A model generated the notes under the pieces. That model did not search any database, was not told the origin of the DNA, and was given only the letters and a program-made list of their open reading frames with translations. A program made the translations under genes and the position numbers. Shown here piece after piece: positions 24,199 to 31,040 of a stretch of 40,252 nucleotides of DNA. The stretch is from Sphingomonas sp. PP-CE-1G-424 (GTDB taxonomy: Bacteria; Pseudomonadota; Alphaproteobacteria; Sphingomonadales; Sphingomonadaceae), in the NCBI RefSeq assembly GCF_004341085.1, contig NZ_SLXW01000015.1, forward strand, positions 1 through 40,252, written 5' to 3'. Every line of letters starts with the position of its first letter. Positions within the stretch are counted from its first letter, which is position 1.

Positions 24199-24252
24199 AC
24201 AGGTGTGCTGCATGCGCTTTGTATCGGAGCCATTTTCGCAAATGGCGGGTTG

Positions 24253-24666
24253 ATGCGCATGACCTTATCAACAATCCCCTACGCCCTTGCCGTCGACGAT
24301 GAACCATTCATCCTTATGGATATAACTGGGATCCTCGAAGACGCGGGTTTCCGCACTTACGAAGCCAGTAGCGGCGATGCCGCGATCGCGATGCTTCCCG
24401 AGTACGCCCACACCATCACCCTCCTCTTTTCGGACGTCGACATGCCGGGTGACACCAACGGGTTCGCGCTCGCGCGCCACGTCGCCGAAAACTACCCCTG
24501 GATCGAGATCGTCATCGGTAGCGGGCGCGTAAGCCCGGAAACCGGCGACCTTCCGGAGAAGGCGACGTTTCTTTCGAAGCCGTTCAACGCCCAGATGATC
24601 CATGGCCATCTTCGCGAAACCCTGCCCGATGGGAAGTTGCCAGAACCGCTCAAGAACGCGGCCTGA
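24253..24666 (+). CDS. single-domain response regulator (CheY/REC-like)
   Basis: A 137-residue protein that is only a receiver domain. It has the acidic pocket Asp15-Asp16-Glu17 (AVDDEP), the phospho-acceptor Asp61 (LLFSDVDMPG), Ser90 in the Thr/Ser switch position and Lys109 (LSKPF). There is no output domain, so it should signal through protein contacts, like the many single-domain regulators of sphingomonads and rhizobia. No histidine kinase is in the window, so the partner must be elsewhere. The start is placed at 24253 or 24259; the frame upstream has no ribosome-binding site. Confidence 0.9.
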   Translation: MRMTLSTIPYALAVDDEPFILMDITGILEDAGFRTYEASSGDAAIAMLPEYAHTITLLFSDVDMPGDTNGFALARHVAENYPWIEIVIGSGRVSPETGDLPEKATFLSKPFNAQMIHGHLRETLPDGKLPEPLKNAA

Positions 24667-24686
24667 GCCGCGTAGGACGGCGTGGT

Positions 24687-24899
24687 TCAGACGTCGTCGC
24701 TCTCGACCGGCGTCGTCACGCCACGCGCTACGAGCGCGGCAGCCAGCTGACGCCTGATGCTCATGCCGTTCAGGTGGCTGAACACGCCCTCATAACCCTC
24801 GGCAGTAAGGCGTTCTCGAATGTCTGAAACCGAGCGACAGGCGCCTTCCCTCGCCAGCTGAAATGCTCGTTCAACAGTGCCGATGCGCGTGTCGCTCAA
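24687..24899 (-). CDS. small helical unknown protein, 70 aa
   Basis: The start is placed at a TTG (24899, MSDTRIGTVERAFQLAREG), because GGAGGGACA stands directly before it on the minus strand. The product is basic and helical, with the pattern SVSDIRERLTAEGYEGVFSHLNGMSIRRQL, which looks like a small winged-helix or DNA-binding unit. I recall similar short proteins as frequent in sphingomonads but know no function. It converges with the response regulator gene and diverges from the small RNA candidate at about 24960-25087. Confidence 0.65.
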   Translation of the reverse strand: MSDTRIGTVERAFQLAREGACRSVSDIRERLTAEGYEGVFSHLNGMSIRRQLAAALVARGVTTPVESDDV

Positions 24900-24959
24900 T
24901 GTCCCTCCGGATAGCCGATCGATCGCGCGAAATGCGGTTGCCGGCTTTCGCCCGGTTAA

Positions 24960-25087
24960 CAACCAAAGTTTATGCGGTTCAAGCCTGTTCGCGGTTGCAA
25001 AACGATGCTCGCAGATGCAGCATGGCGACGCCTTTCAGGCATCCTCTCCTAAAAACTATCCGGGCCAGCTCACGCTGGCCCTTTTTT
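24960..25087 (+). ncRNA. candidate small RNA ending in a strong terminator
   Basis: No plus-strand gene lies upstream of the perfect terminator at 25062-25087, yet it is a textbook transcript end. The upstream 100 bp contain a small hairpin GCCT-TTC-AGGC (25030-25040) and a pyrimidine-rich single-stranded stretch CCTCTCCT (about 25043-25050), which could pair with Shine-Dalgarno sequences. The 5' end is not defined. It is inferred from structure only. Confidence 0.45.
25062..25087 (+). terminator. rho-independent terminator
   Basis: GGGCCAGC (25062-25069), loop TCAC, GCTGGCCC (25074-25081), then seven T residues. Perfect 8-bp stem on the plus strand. Confidence 0.9.
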
Positions 25088-25170
25088 TGTCTGCCGAACG
25101 CCACCCAGTGCGCCTGACGGTACCTTCGGCACCGCCTTGGCCTGATGGAATCCAATCCGGCTTGATGTCG

Positions 25171-25587
25171 CTATCGATGCTTGAGCCGGGCGGCCAACAC
25201 CCTCGTCTCACGCGCGATCTGCTCTTCCATCATTGGCCAAATATCCCGCGCCGCGGCGCAATAACCCGACCAGTCCGCCTCGATCGACGTCGTCGTCCAC
25301 TCAGCAATATGCGCGCGCGAAAACATCCGCTTGGTTGCAGTTGCAAAGAGTAACTCGGACAGCTCCGTCCTCAAGCCATCGTCGGCATCTTTAAGTAACG
25401 TTGGGACGATCACCTCGCTGACGTACCTGGACCGCGACAGGCTGGACGCCGTCAACTGCTCTCGGGCGACCGCCAGTTCACGGCTATTCGGGTTTTCCTC
25501 GCCGCAATGCCGTCTGATTTCGCGAAGGCCAGCCATGATGTCTCGATGATGTCCTTCCAATGTGCCGAGCATCGCTTCCGGATTCAT
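25171..25587 (-). CDS. unknown helical protein, 138 aa
   Basis: Starts at 25587 (MNPEAMLGTLEGHHRDIMAGLREIRRHCGE) with a GGGGAGGGG ribosome-binding site on the minus strand. It is predicted to be nearly all alpha-helical, with His/Asp-rich early helices (GHHRDIM) and a later WSGYCAAARDIWPMMEEQIARE. This loosely recalls four-helix hemerythrin-like bundles, but the spaced His and Glu ligands are not clear enough to claim that. No membrane helix. It converges with the small RNA candidate. Function unknown. Confidence 0.65.
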   Translation of the reverse strand: MNPEAMLGTLEGHHRDIMAGLREIRRHCGEENPNSRELAVAREQLTASSLSRSRYVSEVIVPTLLKDADDGLRTELSELLFATATKRMFSRAHIAEWTTTSIEADWSGYCAAARDIWPMMEEQIARETRVLAARLKHR

Positions 25588-26530
25588 TTTTGCACCCCTC
25601 CCCTGCCGGACGATCGTACATCGCGAGGCATCTGCTTTCGTGTTTTCGGCCAGCGTCGCTGTGACGTTCGCCCTTTTCGATAGGCCACTCTAAAGACTTG
25701 ATTTATGGGCTCAAGCCAAGCTTTTCCCCTACGGAAATGTGATGCTTTCTTGTCGATGGGGCCGTCTCGGATATGGCTTATGGGCGGGGTACAGCCGACT
25801 GAAATCTTCGAAGAGTTGAAGGAAAAATAGAAAGGGTTGGGACATCCCGCCCAAGAGGGCGGGACCGTTCAATAGTCGGCAAGAGCCTCCCGGAGCCCCG
25901 CGAAGAGCGGGTCTCCGCCCTTCGGGTACAATCACTTGTCGGGCTCCCGGGGCACGATGACAGGGCTCGTGCGCTAGGTTCGCGGATGGCGTGGGGCGGG
26001 GATGTCGATCTACCCTGACCTCATGTCTAGGACCATGAGCACCGCAGGCAGCCTTCGGCTGTGGAATCATGCGCTAGGCGCATGATGTGTGCTTTGTGGG
26101 CCTGTGTTCTCATCACACCCTTCGCCGTCTCTCAGTGTCTCGGCGTGGCAGACCCGTCCGACGGGGTCGGCGTCAAAGGGGAATTGTCCGCTGGAGCGGA
26201 CAATGCTTTTATTTGATTTGAAGACGCCTCAACAAGAATACCGGGCCTAAAGGCCCTACGGTTTCCACCGCTAAAGCGGCGGAGCCTCCGTCATTCGTGT
26301 TGACCCCGCCAGCCGTGCCTGCCTCTTGAGCCCCTGCGAGGACGGCTCCGGGTGCGATGAGAACAAAGGCCGGGCCTTGCCCATCAGCACGGTAGAAACA
26401 GAATTGCTCGCTACCGCGATCAATGCGTCTTTGATTTGTTATTTACGCCGCCTAGTCGGGGGCTTTTTTATGCTCGGACTCACCGTGTACGATGATTGGG
26501 CGTCAAGTAATCAATCAGGTTGGTCAAATA
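25588..26530. other. non-coding region packed with perfect short-loop hairpins
   Basis: About 940 bp with no supported gene. Perfect or near-perfect hairpins: 25845-25864 (8-bp stem, loop AAGA); 25892-25916 (CCCGC-GAAGA-GCGGG with GGAG/CTCC flanks); 26049-26061 (CAGCC-TTC-GGCTG); 26066-26086 (9-bp stem, loop TAG); 26183-26204 (9-bp stem, loop TGGA, followed by GCTTTTATTTG, possibly a terminator); 26243-26256 (GGGCC-TAAA-GGCCC); 26268-26279 (CCGC-TAAA-GCGG); 26280-26290 (CGGAG-C-CTCCG). Such density suggests an origin, a transfer or recombination site, or a processed structured RNA. Confidence 0.8.
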
Positions 26531-26553
26531 GAGTGGAGGGGGTAAAAAGAAGA

Positions 26554-26603
26554 TGCCGGAGGGGAAAGGCCCCAAGCACCGGCAAACAGGGGGATAGGCC
26601 CCC
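26554..26603 (+). promoter_or_regulatory. structured 5' leader of the DUF736 gene
   Basis: A nested hairpin, TGCCGG (26554-26559) with CCGGCA (26579-26584) around GGGG-AAAGG-CCCC (26561-26573), is followed by GGGGG-ATAGG-CCCCC (26589-26603). The Shine-Dalgarno GGAG (26611-26614) comes just after. The two G-run/AxAGG/C-run hairpins are alike. This could be a translation-control element. Confidence 0.6.
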
Positions 26604-26622
26604 GCAACGTGGAGTGAATACT

Positions 26623-27069
26623 ATGAACATCGGTTCTTTCAAGTCGGTCGGCGGTCAGCTTCTCGGTTCGGTCGCAACGGCAACCATCGACCTCGCGCGC
26701 CTTGGCCTCCGTCCCGTCGAGAGCACGAACGACAAGGCCCCCGCGTTCGAGATCATGGTTTTGAACGTCGCGAAGCGTTGGGTGCAGATCGGCGCGCTTT
26801 GGGAAATGACCAGCAACAGCAGCGGCGAAGTTTTCTATCAGGGCAAGCTAGACGACCCCAGCATCAGCGAACCCCTTCAGATCATGCTTTTCGGCAATAA
26901 CGAAGAGGGTTTTCGCGTCGTCTGGAACCGCCCGACCACGCGCCGCGAAAATCTGGACGGCACCCGCCAGAACCGCCGCAAGGCATCGGATGACGGTTTC
27001 GGCATCGGCAACGCCACCGACAACGGCCAGCTTTCCGAGCCGCTGAACGACGAAATCCCCGCCTTCTAA
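26623..27069 (+). CDS. DUF736-family plasmid protein
   Basis: The start at ATG 26623 (MNIGSFKSVGGQLLGSV) has GGAG eight bases upstream; the frame is open further upstream but has no start signal. The 148-residue protein has the DUF736 pattern: NIGSFK...GxL.GSV, an 'APAFEIM' strand, 'IGALWE', 'YQGKLDDPSISEPLQIML' and 'FRVVWNRP'. DUF736 proteins are small beta-rich proteins seen on nearly all rhizobial and sphingomonad plasmids; their function is not established. The last 40 residues are a low-complexity Asn/Arg/Gly/Asp tail not usual for the family. The DUF2493/SLOG gene follows 80 bp downstream in the same direction. Confidence 0.88.
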   Translation: MNIGSFKSVGGQLLGSVATATIDLARLGLRPVESTNDKAPAFEIMVLNVAKRWVQIGALWEMTSNSSGEVFYQGKLDDPSISEPLQIMLFGNNEEGFRVVWNRPTTRRENLDGTRQNRRKASDDGFGIGNATDNGQLSEPLNDEIPAF

Positions 27070-27148
27070 GACCACCCAAACGGGCGGGGAGAGGGGTGCA
27101 ACCCTCCCCCGACCCTAGCCGCCTACCCCTGCCAACGGAGTCAGACCA

Positions 27149-28237
27149 ATGACGAAGAAAACGACCTCCCCGCGCCTTACCAGCTTTGCCGACTTGGGCG
27201 AAGCCATGAACCGCACCAACGCCACGCCCGCGACCAACAGCGCGTCCGACAACGCGACCGACCCCCGCACGGCAGAGATTGCCGAGAGCATGGCCGAAGA
27301 CACCGCGACGACCAATTTTCAGGAAGCGTTCGGCGACGTTGGCGCGCTTTCGATCGTCGAAATGGGCGACGAGCGCGCCGAACTCGACATGCCCGAGCCG
27401 ATCGAGGCGCAGCACGATTGCGCGGCGATCATGGCAACCCTTTTCGACCTGTTCCGCGACACCCGCCTAGAGACCAGCGCACAGGCGATCGCTTGGGGTT
27501 TCGTAAACTCGTTTCACTACGAAGCGCAGAAGCTGGAACGCGAGGAAGACACGCTTTGCCGCGACCTTGGCGAGATGACGCGCCGTTATGATCCGTCCGA
27601 GATTTACGCCGTCGAAATGGAGGAATTGCAACTCCGCGCGCAGACCAAGACCGAACAGCGCGCCGCTATCGAATGCATGCGCGACTATGCCGCCGACTGC
27701 TACCGGGCGCAGTCCGGCCACCCTTGGTCCCCCGCGCGCGGATCGAAGGTTTCCAGCGGAGGCACCGCAAGCCAGATTGCCGCCCTCGATTTCCTGAAGG
27801 CCCGCGCGCAGGACCACCGCGAAAAGCGCAACCCCACCGGCCCGCTTGTAGTCTTTTCGGGCGGTCAGGAGTGGCACGACTTCAAACAGCTTTGGGACCG
27901 CCTCGACCAGATTAAAGCCCGTATCCCGCACATGACGCTTTGCACCACCGCGCAGCGTAAAGGGTGCGACATGATCGCCGCAGCATGGGCCGCAAGCCGT
28001 GGCGTTACCGTGGTTGCCTTCACGCCGCAGACGGGCCGCTATGGCAACCGCGCCGGGTTCGTTCGCAACGAGCAGCTTGTAAAACTAGCCCCCGTTGAAG
28101 CCATCGTTTGCCAAGGTTCCGGCCTGCAATCGAACCTGTTGCAGACCTTGAAAGACGCCCGCATCCCAACCCACGCCTTCCGCATCGACGGACAGGCACC
28201 GGCACCGACCGCAACCAAGCGGCAGGCAATCGGCTAG
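27149..28237 (+). CDS. DUF2493/SLOG-fold protein
   Basis: A 362-residue protein. The first about 60 residues are disordered (Thr/Asn/Ala-rich). A helical middle (about 85-200) follows. From about residue 225 comes the DUF2493/YspA-like SLOG domain: PLVVFSGGQEW, TLCTTAQRKGCDMIAAAWAASRGV, then YGNRAGFVRNEQLVKLAPVEAIVCQGSG. SLOG proteins bind nucleotides or nucleotide-derived ligands and often sense or make signals. Glycines at GSG and RN next to the fold fit a ligand pocket. The gene is transcribed with the DUF736 gene and ends before a strong terminator. The ligand is unknown; a plasmid-maintenance or defence role is only an inference. Confidence 0.88.
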   Translation: MTKKTTSPRLTSFADLGEAMNRTNATPATNSASDNATDPRTAEIAESMAEDTATTNFQEAFGDVGALSIVEMGDERAELDMPEPIEAQHDCAAIMATLFDLFRDTRLETSAQAIAWGFVNSFHYEAQKLEREEDTLCRDLGEMTRRYDPSEIYAVEMEELQLRAQTKTEQRAAIECMRDYAADCYRAQSGHPWSPARGSKVSSGGTASQIAALDFLKARAQDHREKRNPTGPLVVFSGGQEWHDFKQLWDRLDQIKARIPHMTLCTTAQRKGCDMIAAAWAASRGVTVVAFTPQTGRYGNRAGFVRNEQLVKLAPVEAIVCQGSGLQSNLLQTLKDARIPTHAFRIDGQAPAPTATKRQAIG

Positions 28238-28300
28238 CCCTATCCGGGCGGCGCAGCCTAGAGCGCGCCGCCCCTTCCCTTTCCTTGGCAGGAAACACTA

Positions 28301-28338
28301 GGCCAGCGGCGGGCGAAATCCCCGCGCTGGCCCCTTTT
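28301..28338 (+). terminator. terminator of the DUF736/DUF2493 operon
   Basis: GGCCAGC (28301-28307) plus GCGGG (28309-28313) pair with CCCGC (28321-28325) plus GCTGGCC (28326-28332), with one bulged G, followed by CCTTTT. A 12-bp stem. Confidence 0.8.
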
Positions 28339-28835
28339 CGTCAGCGTTGCTGTGGGGGGAACCCTACGGTTCCCCCCACGCCAGGCGACCGGCCGCACGA
28401 CATCCTTGGCACGGCCCCGTCGGGCCGCACCTGGACGCCGCGCAGCCGGTCGCCTTCCCCCCTCCGGTATTGTGCTGCCGCAGCTTTGGAAACATCGCTA
28501 ACGAGCTGCCCGACCGTCCGGTTTGAGGCTGGCGCGGAACCCGGCTCGCTCGCATCGGGCAGGCCCTTCGGCCTGCCCTTCGCTACGCCTCGGCCGGGGG
28601 AGCACCAGTGCGGGCATCGAGCCCGCCCTGGCGCTGCTGCCGCGGGGAAAAATCTATCTCAAGTCGTCTTATTATCCCGGGCGGCGCGACGAGCCTCAAG
28701 GGACGGCAGGGTCCCACCATTTTTCTGCGAAAAATCGTTGCCCCCACCGCCGCTAAAGCGGTCGCAAGAGCGATCCCTTGACCCTCGCCGCGCCGCCCTA
28801 ATCCGGAATGCGTCTTGAAGAAGAAGGAGGACGAA
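28339..28835. other. non-coding gap with very stable hairpins
   Basis: Contains GTGGGGGGAACC-CTAC-GGTTCCCCCCAC (28352-28379, a perfect 12-bp stem), GGCCC-CGTC-GGGCC (28413-28426) and a 9-bp stem with loop CTTC (28557-28578) that lies within the left copy of the 114-bp repeat (28532-28645). I see no credible gene; a 236-residue frame here is Pro/Arg/Ala-rich and looks spurious. Confidence 0.7.
28532..28645. repeat. 114-bp non-coding repeat, copy A
   Basis: Aligns with 29221-29334 with one short gap on each side and roughly four fifths identical bases by eye. The best-kept parts are GGCTCGCTCGC, CTACGC-TCGGCCGG, GTGCGGGCAT and GGCGCTGCTG. Both copies carry an internal hairpin at the same place although its bases differ. 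Confidence 0.75.
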
Positions 28836-29123
28836 ATGCAAGTCGCGTTGTTCAGAGCACTAAGATCGGCTAATATCGACGATGAGGCAGCGGCTAAGGC
28901 AGTCGTCGTCGTCGAGGAGCAGATCGACATGGCCGTGGGTCGCGCAATAGAGCCGTTGAAGCAGCAAATCGCAGGTCTTGAGGTACAGCTGGAAAGCGGC
29001 CTCAAGGGTATGCAGACCTCAATCGACGGACTTAAATGGTACATCATCGGGCTCGGCTCACTGATGACGGGAGCAATCGCGATCGGGGCTGCGCTCACCG
29101 CCTACGCCCAGTTCATCAAATGA
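28836..29123 (+). CDS. small coiled-coil protein with one C-terminal membrane helix
   Basis: ATG 28836 (MQVALFRALRSANIDDE) has GAAGGAGG five bases upstream; a TTG at 28815 is less likely. The 95-residue protein has a helical, probably coiled-coil body (IEPLKQQIAGLEVQLESGLKGMQ, about 37-60) and one membrane helix at the end (WYIIGLGSLMTGAIAIGAALTAYA), so it is a tail-anchored type protein. This layout recalls DUF1640/CCDC90-like proteins. It lies alone between the two repeat copies and ends before two terminators. Function unknown. Confidence 0.75.
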   Translation: MQVALFRALRSANIDDEAAAKAVVVVEEQIDMAVGRAIEPLKQQIAGLEVQLESGLKGMQTSIDGLKWYIIGLGSLMTGAIAIGAALTAYAQFIK

Positions 29124-29127
29124 CCGC

Positions 29128-29149
29128 GGGAGGGGCTTCGGCTCCTCCC
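29128..29149 (+). terminator. hairpin with UUCG tetraloop
   Basis: GGGAGGGGC (29128-29136), loop TTCG, GCTCCTCCC (29141-29149) with one G-U pair: a C(UUCG)G tetraloop stem just after the stop of the coiled-coil protein. TTCATC follows, a poor U tract. Confidence 0.65.
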
Positions 29150-29169
29150 TTCATCGTCTAATACTCACA

Positions 29170-29199
29170 GGGCCATCCGGGCGATCGGGTGGCCCTTTT
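29170..29199 (+). terminator. rho-independent terminator
   Basis: GGGCCATCC (29170-29178) pairs with GGGTGGCCC (29187-29195) with one G-U pair, followed by TTTT. It probably ends the transcript of the coiled-coil membrane protein. Confidence 0.75.
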
Positions 29200-29220
29200 C
29201 CGTTGCTGATTTCGACGGGC

Positions 29221-29334
29221 GTGCGGCACCGGCTCGCTCGCTTCGGTACGGCCCCGTCGGGCCTCCCCTGGCTACGCATCGGCCGGTGAAGCGCCGGTGC
29301 GGGCATTGAGCCCGTCCCGGCGCTGCTGACGCGG
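29221..29334. repeat. 114-bp non-coding repeat, copy B
   Basis: Partner of 28532-28645. It contains GGCCC-CGTC-GGGCC (29250-29263), a hairpin also present in the gap at 28413-28426. The whole 29124-29511 stretch holds no gene apart from the terminators and this repeat. Confidence 0.75.
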
Positions 29335-29511
29335 TTTTCCAACATCCGACAGTGTTACCCTGCACGCCTAGCCCGCCTGAGCGCAGCGGCCCTTCGGCCG
29401 TGCGCTAACTAGGCGTCCTAGCCTCGACCGTGATGCTCGATCAGAGGCGTCGCGAAACTTCTCCGGAGAGGAGGGAGGGAGGGATGTGCGGTTTCAACGA
29501 AGGAGGTCACC

Positions 29512-30093
29512 ATGACCATTACGTTCCGCGTAGAAGACGGCCGCGCCATCCTCGCGCCAATGGCGGCAATCATCACTCCCGACCAGCTCGCATCGCTACG
29601 CGATCTGCTTGCCGAACAATCGCTGCGGTTGGGTTTTGCCATGGTGCTTCCGGGCTACGGCGTCACCGGCGATCCATGGTTCGAGTTCGACGCCCGCGTC
29701 TGCCATCTGTCGCTCGCGGTCGTCTCGAAATGCTTCGACCACGACCCTTCCGTCATCGCGATTTTGGATGAGGCTCAGTTCCTCGGTCGACGCGTCCGGG
29801 TGGCGCAGACTGAACCCACTGGCGATATTACGATGCGCCTGTCTCTGAACCCGGATGCGGCCCCGGAAATAGCTCTCGCAAACCCCCAAGCGCTGGCGCT
29901 GTTAGACGGCCTTGGGATCGACCGCATGGTCGCCGGCATGGTGCCGATGACGGAGCTTCGACGGAGGCTGACGGATCCCCGCATCAGGCGTCGGCTCGAT
30001 TCCAATCCGGACATGGCCGAGAGCATTGAAACGCTGGCGACGATGGCGGCACTCAAACCGATCGAAGGGGAGTACCTGCTGGCGTGGATTTGA
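29512..30093 (+). CDS. unknown protein, 193 aa
   Basis: ATG 29512 (MTITFRVEDGRAILAP) has AAGGAGG five bases upstream. The protein is soluble, with an N-terminal beta/alpha part and a C-terminal helical part (MTELRRRLTDPRIRRRLDSNPDMAESI). No signal peptide, membrane helix or named motif. It is a single gene: the transcript ends at the strong terminator 30124-30161. Function unknown. Confidence 0.75.
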   Translation: MTITFRVEDGRAILAPMAAIITPDQLASLRDLLAEQSLRLGFAMVLPGYGVTGDPWFEFDARVCHLSLAVVSKCFDHDPSVIAILDEAQFLGRRVRVAQTEPTGDITMRLSLNPDAAPEIALANPQALALLDGLGIDRMVAGMVPMTELRRRLTDPRIRRRLDSNPDMAESIETLATMAALKPIEGEYLLAWI

Positions 30094-30123
30094 TCGGTCT
30101 GTGTCTATCTAAACCGACCGCAA

Positions 30124-30161
30124 GGGACGCCCAGCCTACCGGCTGGCGCGTCCCTTTTTTT
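30124..30161 (+). terminator. rho-independent terminator
   Basis: GGGACGC plus CCAGCC (30124-30136) pair with GGCTGG plus GCGTCCC (30141-30154) around loop TACC with one bulged C, followed by seven T residues. Confidence 0.88.
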
Positions 30162-30269
30162 GCCTGATGCCACCAAGCCGGCTGCGCCTCTCCCCTGTCG
30201 AAAAAAGAATGGCCGCACGAGGTAGCAAACCCGTGCGGCCATTGGCGTGGGCCTCGGCCTCGAACCGTC

Positions 30270-30494
30270 TCAGGCTTTCGCCGTGAGCCGCTTCTCGACC
30301 TCGTCCACGCCCAGCGTCTTCACCGCCTCCATCAACCGCTCCAGTCGATCCAGCGGGAGCTTGAGCAACCCTACCTTCTCGACCGTCCCAATAGCCGTAT
30401 CCCGAAGCTTCCTCAGATGCGCCTTTCGGCGATCTGCCAGCTTGCGTTCCTCGGCCTCGATCGCGGCCATTTCAGCGTCCAGTGACTTCGCCAT
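30270..30494 (-). CDS. small coiled-coil protein, TraC/TraD-like conjugal accessory
   Basis: A 74-residue basic, helical protein: an N-terminal coiled coil (AEMAAIEAEERKLADRRKAHLRKL) followed by RDTAIGTVEKVGLLKLPLDRLERLMEAVKTLG. The 'DT...G...K.GL...pldrL.g.l' pattern recalls the small TraC/TraD accessory proteins of rhizobial plasmids, which lie on the other side of oriT from the relaxase gene. Here it also diverges from the relaxase operon across a 546-bp gap, which supports the idea. Such proteins are thought to help relaxosome assembly. The homology is weak and judged by eye. Confidence 0.6.
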   Translation of the reverse strand: MAKSLDAEMAAIEAEERKLADRRKAHLRKLRDTAIGTVEKVGLLKLPLDRLERLMEAVKTLGVDEVEKRLTAKA

Positions 30495-30787
30495 TTTCTT
30501 GCCTTTTGGTCAGGCTGATCGGGCTCTGAACGGTACCGGTATAGCTATCGATTAGGCGAGGGAAAAGCGCCAACCCACGACCAGCTTCTAACATCAAGGA
30601 AACCCCGGTGACGATCATCTCAGAACGATCCCAAGACACCACGCCAGAGCAACCAGTTCAACCGTCATTCCGCCGCGAAGGCGGGCCTTTGCCCCGAGGA
30701 AAACAGAGATGCCATCATATCGATACGAAGGACCGGGGAGATCAAATCGACACATGGGAATCGGGACTACAGTAGAGCACACCTTAC

Positions 30788-30809
30788 GCAAGCTGCGCTT
30801 GCCTTTTTC
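30788..30809 (+). terminator. small hairpin with T tract in the transfer gap
   Basis: GCAAGC (30788-30793), loop TGC, GCTTGC (30797-30802), then CTTTTTCC. It lies inside the presumed oriT region and may separate transcripts. Confidence 0.5.
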
Positions 30810-30839
30810 CGTAGCTTAACAGTGAGTTAGAGAGTCCGA

Positions 30840-30940
30840 GACAGTGTATACAACGTCTTACAGTTTGTCTTACAACGTAATACGCCTCAAAAAGTGCAGA
30901 TTTCCGCCGTTTCCTGCGTAAGACACCGTAATACGGCTTA
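30840..30940. other. candidate origin of transfer (oriT)
   Basis: The 30495-31040 gap has no gene. It contains GTCTTAC twice in direct orientation (30855-30861, 30867-30873), its inverse GTAAGAC once (30918-30924), and CGTAATACG twice in direct orientation (30876-30884, 30927-30935). The sequence TTTGTCTTAC shares TTGTCT with the nick region of the MobF plasmid R388 (TTGTCT/A). Its position between a small accessory gene and the RHH-TraD-MobF operon is typical for oriT. The region is AT-richer than the flanks. The nick site is inferred, not shown. Confidence 0.5.
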
Positions 30941-31013
30941 TGCCCAAACCAGGATATCGAGCTTGTTGTAGCCGCGTTCCACAGCTATAAGGAACGTCCT
31001 CCTAAGGACCCAT

Positions 31014-31035
31014 CAGCCTCTCTGCTAGGAGGCTG
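31014..31035 (+). promoter_or_regulatory. hairpin that can hide the ribosome-binding site of the RHH gene
   Basis: CAGCCTC (31014-31020) pairs with GAGGCTG (31029-31035). The second arm overlaps TAGGAGG (31026-31032), the Shine-Dalgarno of the TTG start at 31041. Folding would block initiation, so a regulator or upstream ribosomes could control the transfer operon here. Confidence 0.6.
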
Positions 31036-31040
31036 GTTAC

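Noticed and set aside
25729..26070. Minus-strand 113-residue open frame
   Set aside because: Pro/His/Arg-rich reading across several hairpins; no start signal.
28108..28818. Plus-strand 236-residue open frame
   Set aside because: Overlaps the end of the SLOG gene, a terminator and several hairpins; Pro/Arg/Ala-rich without protein-like features.
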